Assembly (NCBI GenBank): GCA_947568835.1
Contig: OX387607.1
Span: forward strand, 9,811,701 to 9,875,700
From: Protonemura montana
Taxonomy: Eukaryota > Arthropoda > Insecta > Plecoptera > Nemouridae
Direction: 5' to 3'
Length of the DNA: 64,000 nt
This document shows positions 1 through 10,372 of the stretch, in pieces. A program made the translations under genes and the position numbers. How positions within the stretch are numbered: the stretch's first letter is position 1; every line of letters starts with the position of its first letter. Under the pieces are notes generated by a model, which was given only the letters and a program-made list of their open reading frames with translations, was not told where the DNA came from and made no database searches.

Positions 1-250
1 GCCTTGCTCATCAACCTATCGACAGCATGGATTTGTGGAGGTATCTTTTTGTTCGCGTTGTTTCTTTCGAAAGAGACTTTAAGCCAGCCTTGGCGCTCTT
101 CGATAGGAATAGGCTACAATTGCCACACCTATCTTCTAGGCTAGGTTAGGTTCATCATCATCATCTACTTCTTTACCGACGCTCTTAGACCTGCGCCATA
201 GGGCCCGTTGTCAGAACAGTGCTTCTTTAACCCCGCAAATCAATCCATTT
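1..250 (+). mobile_element. 5S-SINE family copy A, 3' part, cut by the window edge
   Basis: It begins inside the family core (GCATGGATTTGTGGAGG) and runs through the GACAGGAGTAGGCTACG-like segment, the GGCTAGGTTAGGTTCATCATC segment, the conserved GACGC-TTAGACC-GCC block and the GTTGTC-AACAGTG block, ending near an AATC-type tail at 236-247. The 5S-derived head would lie outside the window. Identity is by comparison with copies at 10.0, 22.0, 43.8 and 51.9 kb. Confidence 0.85.
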
Positions 251-724
251 TATGAAGCGAAGTCAAAACAGGTCGGGGTAAGTTAGCTATATTTGAAATT
301 GTTTCTCTGCCTTGTTTTTCGCTCATGTCCACTTGCAAGTTTCTCCTGTCGACCGCGACGCGCTGCGGTTTATACAAAGTTTTCTCATGGTACTTAAAAT
401 AGTTTGAATTAGCCACTGGTCGAGACATTCTTCGGTTTAAACGTTTCAAATTCTTTTCAGTCTCGCGATCTCAAGGCGCATCCTCGTGGTAAACTATTTT
501 TAGTCGGTCTTACAGGGTAGTTCAAATCGAGTGGTATTTAACTCGTAATCAGCTAAGTTATTTGAACAGTGATACCTGTATCTTTGACATTGAAATACAT
601 TACGTTGGATGATATTGGAATTCAGCTCCGCCAACGACAAATCTAAGAACTCACTGATAATAGAAAAAAAGATATCTTCTCATTCAGTGCCACTTATTCA
701 CTATCAACAACGAATTATTGATTT

Positions 725-1012
725 GTGGTGTTGAACGACGCACTATTTTGACAACGGGTCTTGTAGCACTGGTCTAACGGAGTCTGTAAAAGAGTAGCGA
801 GTTGATGAGGTCATTTCAACTCACAAGTAAGAGCGATCCTCCAAAAACCTATTCTGTCGCGAGGTTGATAAGCGAGGCGAATTAAGCTGCAATACCCACC
901 TTAAATCCTCCAACATCTCCCCCGAACTAAGGTGGTAACCCATCCAATACCTGACCCAGCGCAGTGTTTCTTAACATCGGTGATCTCACGAGAACCGGCG
1001 ATTCCAACACTC
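725..1012 (-). mobile_element. 5S-SINE family copy B
   Basis: Reversed copy. The tail blocks (ACAACGGGTCTTGTAGCACTG) lie at about 750-775 and the 5S rRNA-derived head at about 930-1012. The head shows the reverse of TTGGATGGGT-ACC, GTTAAGAAACACTG and CCGGTTCTCGTGAGATCACC, which corresponds to the middle part of 5S rRNA including the Pol III internal control region. The middle of the element has lost much of the core. The copy looks old. Confidence 0.8.
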
Positions 1013-1185
1013 ACAACCGTACGGTTACCACCAACTACCTATCATCAGCATCTTTTGCTGTCCGATTTCTAACCGTAAACCAGGACAACCAAAGCTTGAC
1101 AATTCAGATTACACATCTAGAATTACCTGCGTATACCAGCAAACATAATCCAAACACTTATTTTCATTACTCTTTTCCCTCCACC

Positions 1186-1428
1186 TATATAAAAAGCGTG
1201 CAAGAAATCAGCACGCGCGTCGGCTACAGTCCTTCCTTCCGCCTTTTGTCGCCACTTTTGCCATGGTTCAGAGGTATTCATGTTGACATGCACGCCAGCT
1301 CAGAGCGAGGACAATGTCCGCTCGCTCCGTCCGACCGTTTTGTCACCGTGGAACAGCGACAGGTGATTTCGCTTCTTATTTCAAATAATTTCGAGCTCGC
1401 GAGGGACTCACTTTGACTCAGATGCAGG
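1186..1428 (+). promoter_or_regulatory. Candidate TATA promoter with a possible non-coding first exon
   Basis: TATATAAAAA at 1186-1195 is a strong TATA-box match. About 230 bases downstream, GATGCAG|GTAGGC at 1427/1428 resembles a splice donor. The intervening DNA is more GC-rich than its surroundings. A small hairpin (GCGTGC, nine-base loop, GCACGC) lies just after the TATA box. No downstream coding exon was found, so this is a weak call that could be chance. Confidence 0.22.
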
Positions 1429-2040
1429 TAGGCACGCGTCTATGTGCCAAATAAATCGTCGACTGACTCGACAAACACCCCTATAGGGAGACAATGCGGT
1501 CATTGTGAAGTTACCAAGCAAGACATTATTCATTATGCACAATTTATTTGTGTCATTCGTTTTGTTTGATTGTTGAGTTGAGGCTTACCAGGCCGAATTA
1601 ATTCTGATTGTTATTATACTGTGACAAATCTGTTTTTTTTAGTGTCCGTATTGTTGACCCTATACGGCAATCGTATAGGTCTAATTACAAAAATGTATAC
1701 GCAAAGAAACTATATACTTATTTATCCAATCATCTTAGCTGTTAGTTTATTATCAAATTACAAACTTTAACTTTACATTTTGATACAACTGGCCGCCAAT
1801 TTGTAAACTACTCTAAATCTATTGACAGTAAAATGACCGCGTTTGCAGGCACTCAACAAATCAAGTATATATTTACCAACCCTCATATCGCGGACTTGAA
1901 TAAATAATAAACTCCCTAAATAACACTGTCCGCACGTCCACCACCTCCTGCCTGGAATTTTCTAAACTAGATTATCGAAATGACCCCAAGCCCAGCAACG
2001 GATAGCCACTGTCCACGAGCCCCACTCAAGTGTGGAGGAG

Positions 2041-2067
2041 GGCGGCGGCGGCGGCGGCGGCGGCGGG
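2041..2067 (+). repeat. (GGC)8 microsatellite
   Basis: Eight perfect GGC units followed by GGG. Open frames run through it on both strands as poly-Ala, but nothing else in them looks like protein. Confidence 0.95.
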
Positions 2068-3424
2068 TGATTTAGGATCTGTTGACATACCAGCTGTGAA
2101 AAGCAAGACCGCCGGCGGAAATCTGAAAAGGATGTTTGCGTTGCGAATGCGTTTTCCCTTGAAAATCGGCGGGTGGCAAAGGTTAAATTGTGGGTGGTTG
2201 TTGCCGTCGCATTTTATAGCGTCCGAGTGGGGAACGTTTGTAAATGGTGTTAACCACAAGGTATGGGGATGTTTATCCGATTTTGTAATTGAGACCTATC
2301 GTTATGTGGTTTTGCTAAGAAAATAAGTTATTTTCAAATATCGTCTTGTGTTATTTTAGCATCGGTCAGTTCAGAGAGATGAACGCACGAACTAAAGTAG
2401 TCCAGCTATGGATCAGGTTCACTGAGAAAATATTCGTTTTTCTTGCATCTAAAAGACTTGTCATACACTAGAGCAATAATAATATAATGACTAATTAACA
2501 GCTGTTGACAGTAATTACAACTATCTTTAGATCATTTACAGAAGGTGCATGGCGACCATGTCGCTGCTCCTCGCATGTTAGTAAAAGGGATGTCGACATG
2601 ATTCTGTGTACGAACGAAACCTTCTTTTTACATTTCGCAATCATTGGTCTATTGTTTAACGATTCTTCTTTATTAATAACGATAAAAACGTGTTAATTAG
2701 ATATAACATTATCTGATAATAAACATTGTTCTCTGCGCCTAGTTACCACAACCTCGTATCTTGCAAATGCAGCTGAAGAACCTAAAAAAAGTCTTGTCTA
2801 CTACGAGGAAGCCACGATACGATGCTGACCTACCTCAAGCTCGAGTTTTATTTTATTACGGGGAATTAATTCAATTCAGAAATAAGGAAACACACCTGCC
2901 CGTATTCAGACAGTCTCATAAATAGTGAATGGATCATTTTAAAAGTAAGATTAAAATCTCATACTGATTTTAGGTGTCCGCTACTTACGGAAAAACAATT
3001 GACCGTAAGCCATATATGCTGATGTCATTAAAAATATACTAAACAAATAGTAATGCCCCCTTCAAATATTGTTTCTCTCGTTTTATATTTAATTACCCAA
3101 CCGAAATATAGATAATTTATTCACATACCACCCGGGTACATACAACTAACCATCACTTTTTAATATTTGTTCAATGTAACTCAGAAGGTACAAGTTAGTT
3201 TTTTTCATCATTGAATCTCTTTCGTTTTGCAGAATAACACAAGTGAAAGAGTTCATAAACCTTTATGGCTAGGTACAATACGATGCCTCTGTACGTTGAT
3301 GATAGCGGCAAGATGGGAGAGATGCGGGCCATATTAAAAGGACCTGCAGGCTGACACCTGCTAATTGGAGCAAGAGAGAGAAAAGATACACTTTTTAACA
3401 GTGAATGCGCTGTCACACAAACAT

Positions 3425-3442
3425 ACACACACACACACATAC
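3425..3442 (+). repeat. (CA)n microsatellite
   Basis: Alternating ACACACACACACACACA run flanked by ACATA units. Confidence 0.9.
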
Positions 3443-3782
3443 ACTTGCGTGCGACAGACGGTTTTTTCTTTTTACTCTATATACGTCATACCCTCCCCCT
3501 CACAATACCATTATATACTTTTGTTGTTTTAAAACAATAATATAAAACGTCCCGCATGAAATTTCATTTCACCCGTCCTGAAAATGATGAAGGCAGATGT
3601 TTTTTTTTCAGTTCCCTTTCTCTCTTACGCTCGGATAATGAGTTGGTAGCGCGTTGATTGTCGAGTTTTAGTGTGTAAAGTATGGTGAATTTCAGGAAGC
3701 CCTGTGTGGTACAGGATTGAAAAAGGACGTCTGATTTGGGTTTTTTTATTTTTGACAACATAACTCTGAGACACTGGTTAAT

Positions 3783-4095
3783 TGGCATCGGTGGATGAGT
3801 GGGTGATGAGGATGATGATAAATCTAATCTGGAGCGGCACGTAACATTCTCCTTCTGTCGAGCACCAAGGGGATAACTGCATAACGTCCCTTTCGCGGGA
3901 CTGTACCTTCAACGCGGACAACAGGATTCCTTCACAAATTCATGCTGTCAAGAGGTTGATAAGCAAGTTATGTGAAGTCATCTTCAATCCCAAACAGAAC
4001 TAGCTCTGTGTATGATGGTCATCCATCCAATACCTGACTTAGTGCAGTGTTTCTTAACCTCGGTGATCTCACGAGAATGGTTGTTTCCAACAAAT
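3783..4095 (-). mobile_element. 5S-SINE family copy C
   Basis: Reversed copy running from the tail-side block (GGCATCGGTGGATGAGTGGG) through the core (ATTCATGCTGTCAAGAGGTT, the reverse of the usual core) to a 5S-derived head at about 4015-4095. The head retains ATCCATCCAATACCTGACTT and CTCGGTGATCTCACGAGAA. It is nearly full length but lacks the last tail block. Confidence 0.83.
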
Positions 4096-6471
4096 CATTC
4101 TGACTCTGAGATGGACTGAGAGAGATTTAAGAAGATGCTGCTTTCTCTGTATCTTGCTAGATTATCTAATTTGCACATAATCTCACCGTTTCTGATTAGT
4201 TTTAAGCAAAAAAAAAAAAAAAAAAAAAAAATGCTGGGATTTGTGACTATAGTTTTCCCTCATTGGGAAGCTGTGTGATAAGCGGAACGCTTTCAGTGAA
4301 TTCCTTTTGTTCCATCCTGTCAATAGATAGTCACCGTATAGGTCTCAGCAAGTCAGGCTATTGTAATAAATATCAAAATTCTATAAAAAATCCCTTCTTT
4401 TCCAATTAACCTTAAGGCATGACATGAAACAATATAACATTAAATAACATAAAAACATCAGTTGAATAATTACAATGTTATTATAAAACCGTAGCCAGGT
4501 ACCGACATGATGGGCACAGATAGGTATGTTTTTTTTTTTCTTTTCAGATGGTATTGAACGTAAAAAGATATTCACCATAGCTTGCTTTTGACCCCAGAGT
4601 CGGTGACTTTCACCCGTTAAAAAAGACGCCAATAATCACGCATCTTTTATGTCGTCATAAATTATTTACCTTGTCACGTGACTATGAACTTTACCTTGAC
4701 CAGGATACGAACTGCGGTCTTTCGTGTATGTTACCTGTGCACAATGCAATTCTGTAATACAATGCCAGCTCTTTTTTAATTTTTGTAATAGGGCTTTCCA
4801 GGTTTTGAACTTTCATTTTAAAAAAATTCATTTTTTTCTCAAAACTTATTGGATCTTATGGCTCTAAAATCTAACTTTTTTCAATTTCCGATTTATTTTC
4901 AGATTCCAGTTTGACACTTTGGTACTAAAAAAAACCAACACCGCACCATTCTCGTGTTTCTTTAACCCCTCTAAACACTTTTGAAACACCCGACATGTGT
5001 TTTTTAATTGAAAAATTCGCATGCACCATTTAATTGTATCTTCACATACCTCTTGTACACCCATTACTCCTCTCCTACACACAGACAGCATGAAATTGAA
5101 AGCATTTCTCGCAAGTATCGGTTACTCTTCTCATGTGTCATCTTCATCGACGCCATGCTGATCTTAGCAACAACTACTCATAAATTAACTCCAATTTTCT
5201 TTCCAATATGAAAATTATACAACGACACGCCCTTAAAAATATCATACAAATCATAAATGAAATGGAAAACCAATTTTTAACGCCTTAAAGTATCTGCCAT
5301 GTAATACGACTATTATTTAAACAACAAACACACTTTTTTTAAATCTATTAGCGATACGTTTTGTAAACGTTCAGAAGAGAACGAGATGATTTTAATATAG
5401 CGGCATTTCCAATGCAAATGCATTTCATATTGCAACAAAAAGTATTCTACTAATGTTGTTTGACCCTTAACACAAGAATTAAATTCCTTTTGTTGCACTT
5501 AGGTTTTTGTATTTGTCATCTTCGTGGCTCAAAAACCGGACATCTAGGAGACAATTGGATCCTAAGAGTAATGTATAGTTTCACCAACGTTCCTCTATTC
5601 ATACCTCAGTCTCGCCACTATTGCAACATGCTTATGGAGATGAGATTTTTTAAGATTCATGGCGTTATGCTAGGTAATTAGGTACTATCTCTTATCGGGT
5701 GTGTCGGGCTTATTGTTCTGCAGGTACGCTAAGGTAGTAATTAGACCTCAATCAGAACAGATAGTCTGGAATGTGTTGAGTGTCCTTTTCTTTGTCATTA
5801 TATGACCTATGACAATTATTATGGGCTAGCTCGCATTGGGATGGGCCCTATCTTGGAAAGTGTGTCTGCGTTTAATGATATTGAAGGAAATCTATGATGA
5901 AAACGATTTTTTTTTATGGTAAACGGTGAAAATTTTCTTGGAAGTGTTATACATTTTTCATATATTTTTTATTATTGATGAAGATAAAATTATTAAATAG
6001 CCAATATGTTTCTTTGTTAGAAAATAATTGTACCGTATAGATTGTGCTAATCCTCCTGACCATTAAATTCTGAAAAGCCTTCATGTTAGCAGTAAAGCAT
6101 TCAGATTAGACAAGTGACCCAATAGAAAGGTGCGGGTATATTTTACCTCGTCTCATTTCTCTTATCAACGTACCTATTGTCCTTCCTTTGTTATCACCGT
6201 CAGAAATTTACTCACACGGAATGACATGTTATATACCATATTACATGGCGATGATACAGCCAGCAGGTGTCACGTATTTACAGAGAGAAAGACTGGACTC
6301 GTTTAATTTATTTTTCATTTTATTCATTTACTCTTTGCATACAAGTAAACACATGTGGTTCATTAAATAAGTGTCATTATGTTAACATTGTTTGCAAGCT
6401 ACGTTAATTATCTGTGTATTGTTGGGAGATTGTGAAAAGGTGTGGAACTAGGTACACTCGGTTCAAATAGA
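4096..6471. other. Non-coding stretch
   Basis: Holds the poly(A) run at 4.2 kb. At about 4700-4725 GGATACGAACTGCGGTC is a B-box-like sequence on the minus strand without a convincing A box. Nothing else was recognised. Confidence 0.5.
4208..4231 (+). repeat. Poly(A) run of 24
   Basis: Uninterrupted A tract between TTTAAGC and TGCTGGG. It could be the tail of an old retroposed sequence, but nothing recognisable lies upstream. Confidence 0.9.
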
Positions 6472-6574
6472 GAACATACTTTTCCGGTGGAGGCGCCACC
6501 GGTCGTTTTGACGTGACATGTAGGCCATGTAGGACATGTAGGCCAAAGGCCATTTTAAAAAAATTACAAATCAT

Positions 6575-6900
6575 TTTCTTATCATCAACAAAATTGATGC
6601 CCAAACGGGAACTCGAACCCCGGTCTCCACCTATCGCGGGTGTTGCTCTTACTCATTGAGCTACTTGGACACTGGCTTTACAGACGATTTTAGTGTATTT
6701 GATGAGAATTTTAGTGTATTTGATGAGAATTACAGTCTCTTGGTCTCTGGACAGTCTCCAAGGAGTAGATCCTTGGAGATCTGTCATTCTCATTAAACGA
6801 GTCCTCGTTTGGACATCAATTTTTGAGACGGTTATAGTGATGATATTAATAAAATACCGCGCGCATTGCAAGCGTTCGCAATTGAAATAAGATTCCATCT
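6575..6900 (-). mobile_element. tRNA-containing insertion flanked by 13-bp target-site duplications
   Basis: The 13-base sequence AATTACAAATCAT occurs at 6562-6574 and again at 6901-6913, exactly at the edges of the interruption in family S copy 1, so this is a true insertion. Inside, on the minus strand, lies a tRNA-like unit at 6599-6670. Sequence at 6588-6615 is repeated in inverted form at about 6799-6826. A long imperfect hairpin lies between about 6718 and 6797, next to a 21-base tandem duplication (TGATGAGAATTTTAGTGTAT at about 6699 and 6720). Retroposition of a tRNA-derived SINE explains the duplication of the target, but the tRNA is at the wrong end for a standard SINE. Confidence 0.8.
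6599..6670 (-). tRNA. tRNA-like unit inside the insertion (probably a SINE-type relic)
   Basis: The minus strand starts GTCCAAGTAGCTCAATGAGT and ends with a B box (GGGGTTCGAGTTCCCG). The acceptor stem GTCCAAG pairs with TTTGGGC, and the D and T arms form. The anticodon arm is odd: the expected T33 is missing from the loop (CGCGATA), so no identity is given. It is best regarded as a Pol III promoter unit of a mobile element and not as a working tRNA gene. Confidence 0.6.
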
Positions 6901-7802
6901 AATTACAAATCATATTCGCTGATCTTCGCCATTTTACCTCTGGTCGTCGTGCCTGGATGTTTTGCTTTCCGAGCGCTTATAAGATTTTGTTTGTAATTTT
7001 AACAATAATTGGAATAATTTTGCTACTATAATATGAATAAAGAAATTCCTCCACTAAAATCTTCTTGTCCCGCGGTATCTTCTCTCGCGGGATAGACTGT
7101 AGCAGCTTGATGAGGAGGTCATGCCGTACGGGAAATGAATTTGGTTATTTGTTGATTTAGTAAATGAATATTTCTTATCGATACGATGTCAATGTCCAGC
7201 CTGATGAGGTGGCTTGCCCATTCGGGCAGCTTCCAGTACAAACAGTATAATGCTGTTGACCGAAACGCATAGCAATGCTATTCAAGAGATTTCTTCTCAT
7301 TTAAAATGTATGCTAATTATTATTTTTTTATTCGGTCTTGTTGATTTAGTATTATGTGAAAATGTTTGCTTCCTCCAGCATATGACACCTCTTAAATTAG
7401 TGACTTCACCTTTTTCAGTCCACTCAGGTGTTTCTTTCAAAAGCACATGATCTTTTCACGAATCTGTTTATATATTTTTTTCTCTGCTATAAATTCGAAA
7501 CCGGTTTTTTGGCAAACATTTTACCTGGCTCTTCGCTATAGCAATGATTTCTGACCCAATTCATTTCGAAACAAAATTACGAGTCCTCTTTTTTGCAAAA
7601 AATAAACGCATCACGATTTGATCAAAGAAAAACGATAACAACCGCCATGTTCCTATATCTTCCTAGTTAAAGCTACTGATTTATATCGTTGATAAGCCAC
7701 CATAAGGTTCCCCCGAATAGAGGTAAAAATGATGAATATTCTTCGCGGCCAAATGCTTCTTTTGAAATGCGTGTACTGGTTATCAAATCACGATAAACGA
7801 AG

Positions 7803-7816
7803 GCGCGCGCGCGCGT
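7803..7816 (+). repeat. (GC)n run
   Basis: GCGCGCGCGCGCG tract, a potential Z-DNA-forming stretch. Confidence 0.8.
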
Positions 7817-8488
7817 TGACCAAAAATCTAAGTAGCCACACCTGTGTCTTCTGCCAAGATCGGGGGTCAAACCAGGACCACTGTCCGACCCAATATACCG
7901 TTCGAGTCTCACGCGCCTAACAATGATAACGTCAGTCAAATAGAGAAAAGTAATTTTTATACTTCACTCAAACATGAGCTGGTTTGCCATCGATGGTGTT
8001 CGTATATTTAAAGTTTTGATATGTAACCAATTTTCTTATGCTGCATACAGTTTTCTTGTTCCTTACTTAAAGGATACTGAAATGCAATTATTGAAATTTT
8101 TAACAGTTTTTTTATTATTTATTTGCTTCGAACGTGACGTTGGTTAGGTGCTCTTTGTCATTGTAAATTATCATGATCTCTTGGCTAGCAATGACACGTT
8201 TAAATTCGTGCATGAACTCTTCAATCAAAACGTACCCGAGGACCACGCTAAGAAAAATATGCAAATCACAAGAGTTTTTGTCAATTGTTTGATCATAATA
8301 CACAATTTTATTCAACGTCTTACCATTTGTAAGTATGTCACAATTTGTCATTATACATCGACAATTTCTTGGACACTATTCAAATCAAATAATAACATAC
8401 AATCAACGTAATTTTTTTTTTCTGCTCAACGCATGAAATTTGTGCCTGAGATTAATTCAGTAAAAGCTTTTGGACAATTAGTCATCTA

Positions 8489-8521
8489 CGTATGATATGT
8501 GTATGATATGTGTATGATATA
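8489..8521 (+). repeat. GTATGATATGT minisatellite, three units
   Basis: The 11-base unit GTATGATATGT is repeated about three times in tandem, the last unit changing to GTATGATATAT. Confidence 0.85.
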
Positions 8522-10004
8522 TTGTACAATGAAATGATAAAGAAGCTTTCGACATTGATCTTAGACAAGAGCAAGACACCCGAGGTGCACATTTGCATGT
8601 TTGAAAATAATCGCAAGAAGTATATGTACACAAAAATGATGTTGCAAAGTAGGCCCCTCTGTGACAATGGTTTCGTTGCGATGTACAACGTAAATTTGTT
8701 CTTATCCGCATTGACCCCGAAGCCCCTGTGACGCACGGCGTCCAATCAAAACACATTCAAAAATCGGCAAGAGATCATGTACAACAATAAAAAAATCTCC
8801 AAAACATCCAAGTCACATCTTCATCAAACGTACCGTTAACTAAACATGTATATACATTCCCAAGCAAACAAATGATCTATTTTTTTTCGGCAAAGGTACG
8901 TGAAATTTTCGTCTGCTCCGTGCTGGGTCGAAGGTCCCGCGCAGAGTGACATGGCTTTCGGTTCTGGTCGGGGTCAGTACTCGTTAAAACAAGCCCATGA
9001 CGCGGGGTTACGCGCAGGATGGCCGGTTGGTGCTGTGACCCACTACACCTTCAGCTAGTGGTCACAGCCCATACCCACATCATCTTTTATCTTGCACACT
9101 CTCGTTGTTTAGTTGTCTAAAGATATCGATATACAGGTTTTTGAAATCTAACTGATGAGTTATTTTGTATGTGAAATCAATCAAGTCGACGTTGTTTTGA
9201 ATGCTAATTCTTTTCTCGTTCCGTATGGCTATTCTTTAGGCTAAGAATGGAAGTGAATTTCAGTGTGAAACCGCTTCCAGTTTTTGCTGACTTGGCCACT
9301 CACAAAAAAAAGCTTTGACTTTAGTTTGTAAACACCTTCTTCTTATAAAAGGTGTTTATTCAGAGGTCTAATGGCTCAATTGATCAAAAATCAATTTGAC
9401 TCCCGTACTTTTTCTTTTCTCTTTGTACTATTTACGAAGTTAAAGAGTCAACATCGGTAAAAATTTGTGCTGGTCATTACCTAGGAGACCACAGCCCATC
9501 CTTTCTGGTCAAGTGGCTAAAAACCAAAGTGAAACCCGTTTGGCTGCTATGCACATGCGCACCTCACAGCAAATGATATTCTTTAAATTATCTTGATTCG
9601 ATTTTCGACTACACCCCTTATAAAAAAAATATCATGCATTGTCATTGGATTAATTATCGTCAATCGAACATTATCTCGCTATTAAAATCTTGTTCTTCCT
9701 CGTGTCTTAGCTATGTTTCCTAAGTTGATGACCGATCGCGAACGGTGCCATGGATGCACCCACACCCTTGTCGTGTTCCTAGAATCATCTTGACGCCTAT
9801 CACGGAGTTGTTGCCGGTGCAGCCTCCTCGACGCAGCGGGCAAGCTCTTGCATCCACGTCAGGGAGGTTTACAGGATCATTTGCACTTTAATCGATTGAT
9901 AGGATTCGATTGACCGTATCGATATGTCAAGGAGAAGTGGGGAAAGGATGTGAATGCAGCTTTTAGAATTTTAGTTTCATGCGAGAGCGAATGTCTACCG
10001 CATG

Positions 10005-10372
10005 GTTTGGCGAGTTGGAAACACCGGTTCTCATGGGATCAGCGAATTAAGCAAAACACTGCGCTGGTTCAGATATTGGATGGGTGACCATCTTTCACAT
10101 GCACAGACAGTCTGTCTTTCCCAGACAGTTCTGTCTGGGGGAGAGTTTGAAGGGATAGAAGTTAGTACAACACCTTCACTAGCCTTACCTATCAACCTCT
10201 CAATAGCATGGATTTGTCAAGGAATTATCTGTGACGGGACAGGATTTTCCCACATTCCTTATAGACAACATTAAGATCATCATCCTAATTATCTCGCACT
10301 CATTCACAGAAGTCATTAGACCAGTGCCACAAGACCTGTTGTCGAATTAAACATCTCAAATCAATCAATCGA
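10005..10372 (+). mobile_element. 5S-SINE family copy E, nearly full length
   Basis: The 5S head covers about 10015-10095 (AACACCGGTTCTCATGGGAT and ATTGGATGGGTGACCATC). The family core follows at 10185-10225, then CATCATCCTAATT and the CAGTGCCACAAGACCTGTTG block, ending in an (AATC)n-like tail at 10361-10372. Between head and core the usual AGTTCTGTCTGGG segment has expanded into repeated ACAGACAGTCTGTCT-like units that include a perfect palindrome. An open frame of 90 codons lies inside it, but it is repeat sequence and not a gene. Confidence 0.88.
10121..10138 (+). repeat. Perfect palindrome in SINE copy E
   Basis: CCAGACAGTTCTGTCTGG is an 18-base perfect palindrome (eight-base arms, TT centre reading as part of a short loop), preceded by ACAGACAGTCTGTC. 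The region appears expanded from the AGTTCTGTTTGGGA segment of other copies. Confidence 0.8.

Larger units (their letters stand above)
1013..3782. other. Non-coding stretch between SINE copies B and C
   Basis: Besides the TATA-like candidate at about 1.19 kb, the (GGC)8 and the (CA)n runs listed separately, nothing recognisable was seen. The open frames here are short, AT-biased and without domain-like features. Confidence 0.5.
6472..7102 (+). repeat. Dispersed repeat family S, copy 1, split by an insertion
   Basis: Starts GAACATACTTTTCCGGTGGA, then GGCGCCACCGGTCGTTTT and GACATGTAGGCC. After the insertion at 6575-6900 it resumes with CGCTGATCTTCGCCATTTTA and ends GGTATCTTCTCTCGCGGGAT. The same order of blocks is found at 38.3 and 53.8 kb. 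No coding capacity or clear terminal inverted repeat was seen. The ATGTAGG unit is duplicated locally at about 6518-6544. Confidence 0.8.
7103..10004. other. Non-coding stretch with one exon-like segment
   Basis: Contains the (GC)n run, the 11-base minisatellite and a GC-richer segment at 8930-9065 of unknown nature. On the minus strand about 50 codons are open between 9880 and 9720 with balanced composition and several Cys and Gly residues (see findings). No domain was recognised. Confidence 0.4.

Noticed and set aside
964..1416. Open frame of 150 codons on the plus strand
   Set aside because: It begins with GTG inside the 5S-SINE head and its first part is read from SINE sequence. No ATG-initiated domain-like protein remains.
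2026..2326. Overlapping poly-Ala frames on both strands
   Set aside because: They are produced by the (GGC)8 microsatellite; the flanking residues show no protein-like pattern.
10002..10274. 90-codon frame
   Set aside because: It lies wholly within SINE copy E; the apparent protein is translated 5S-derived and SINE core sequence.
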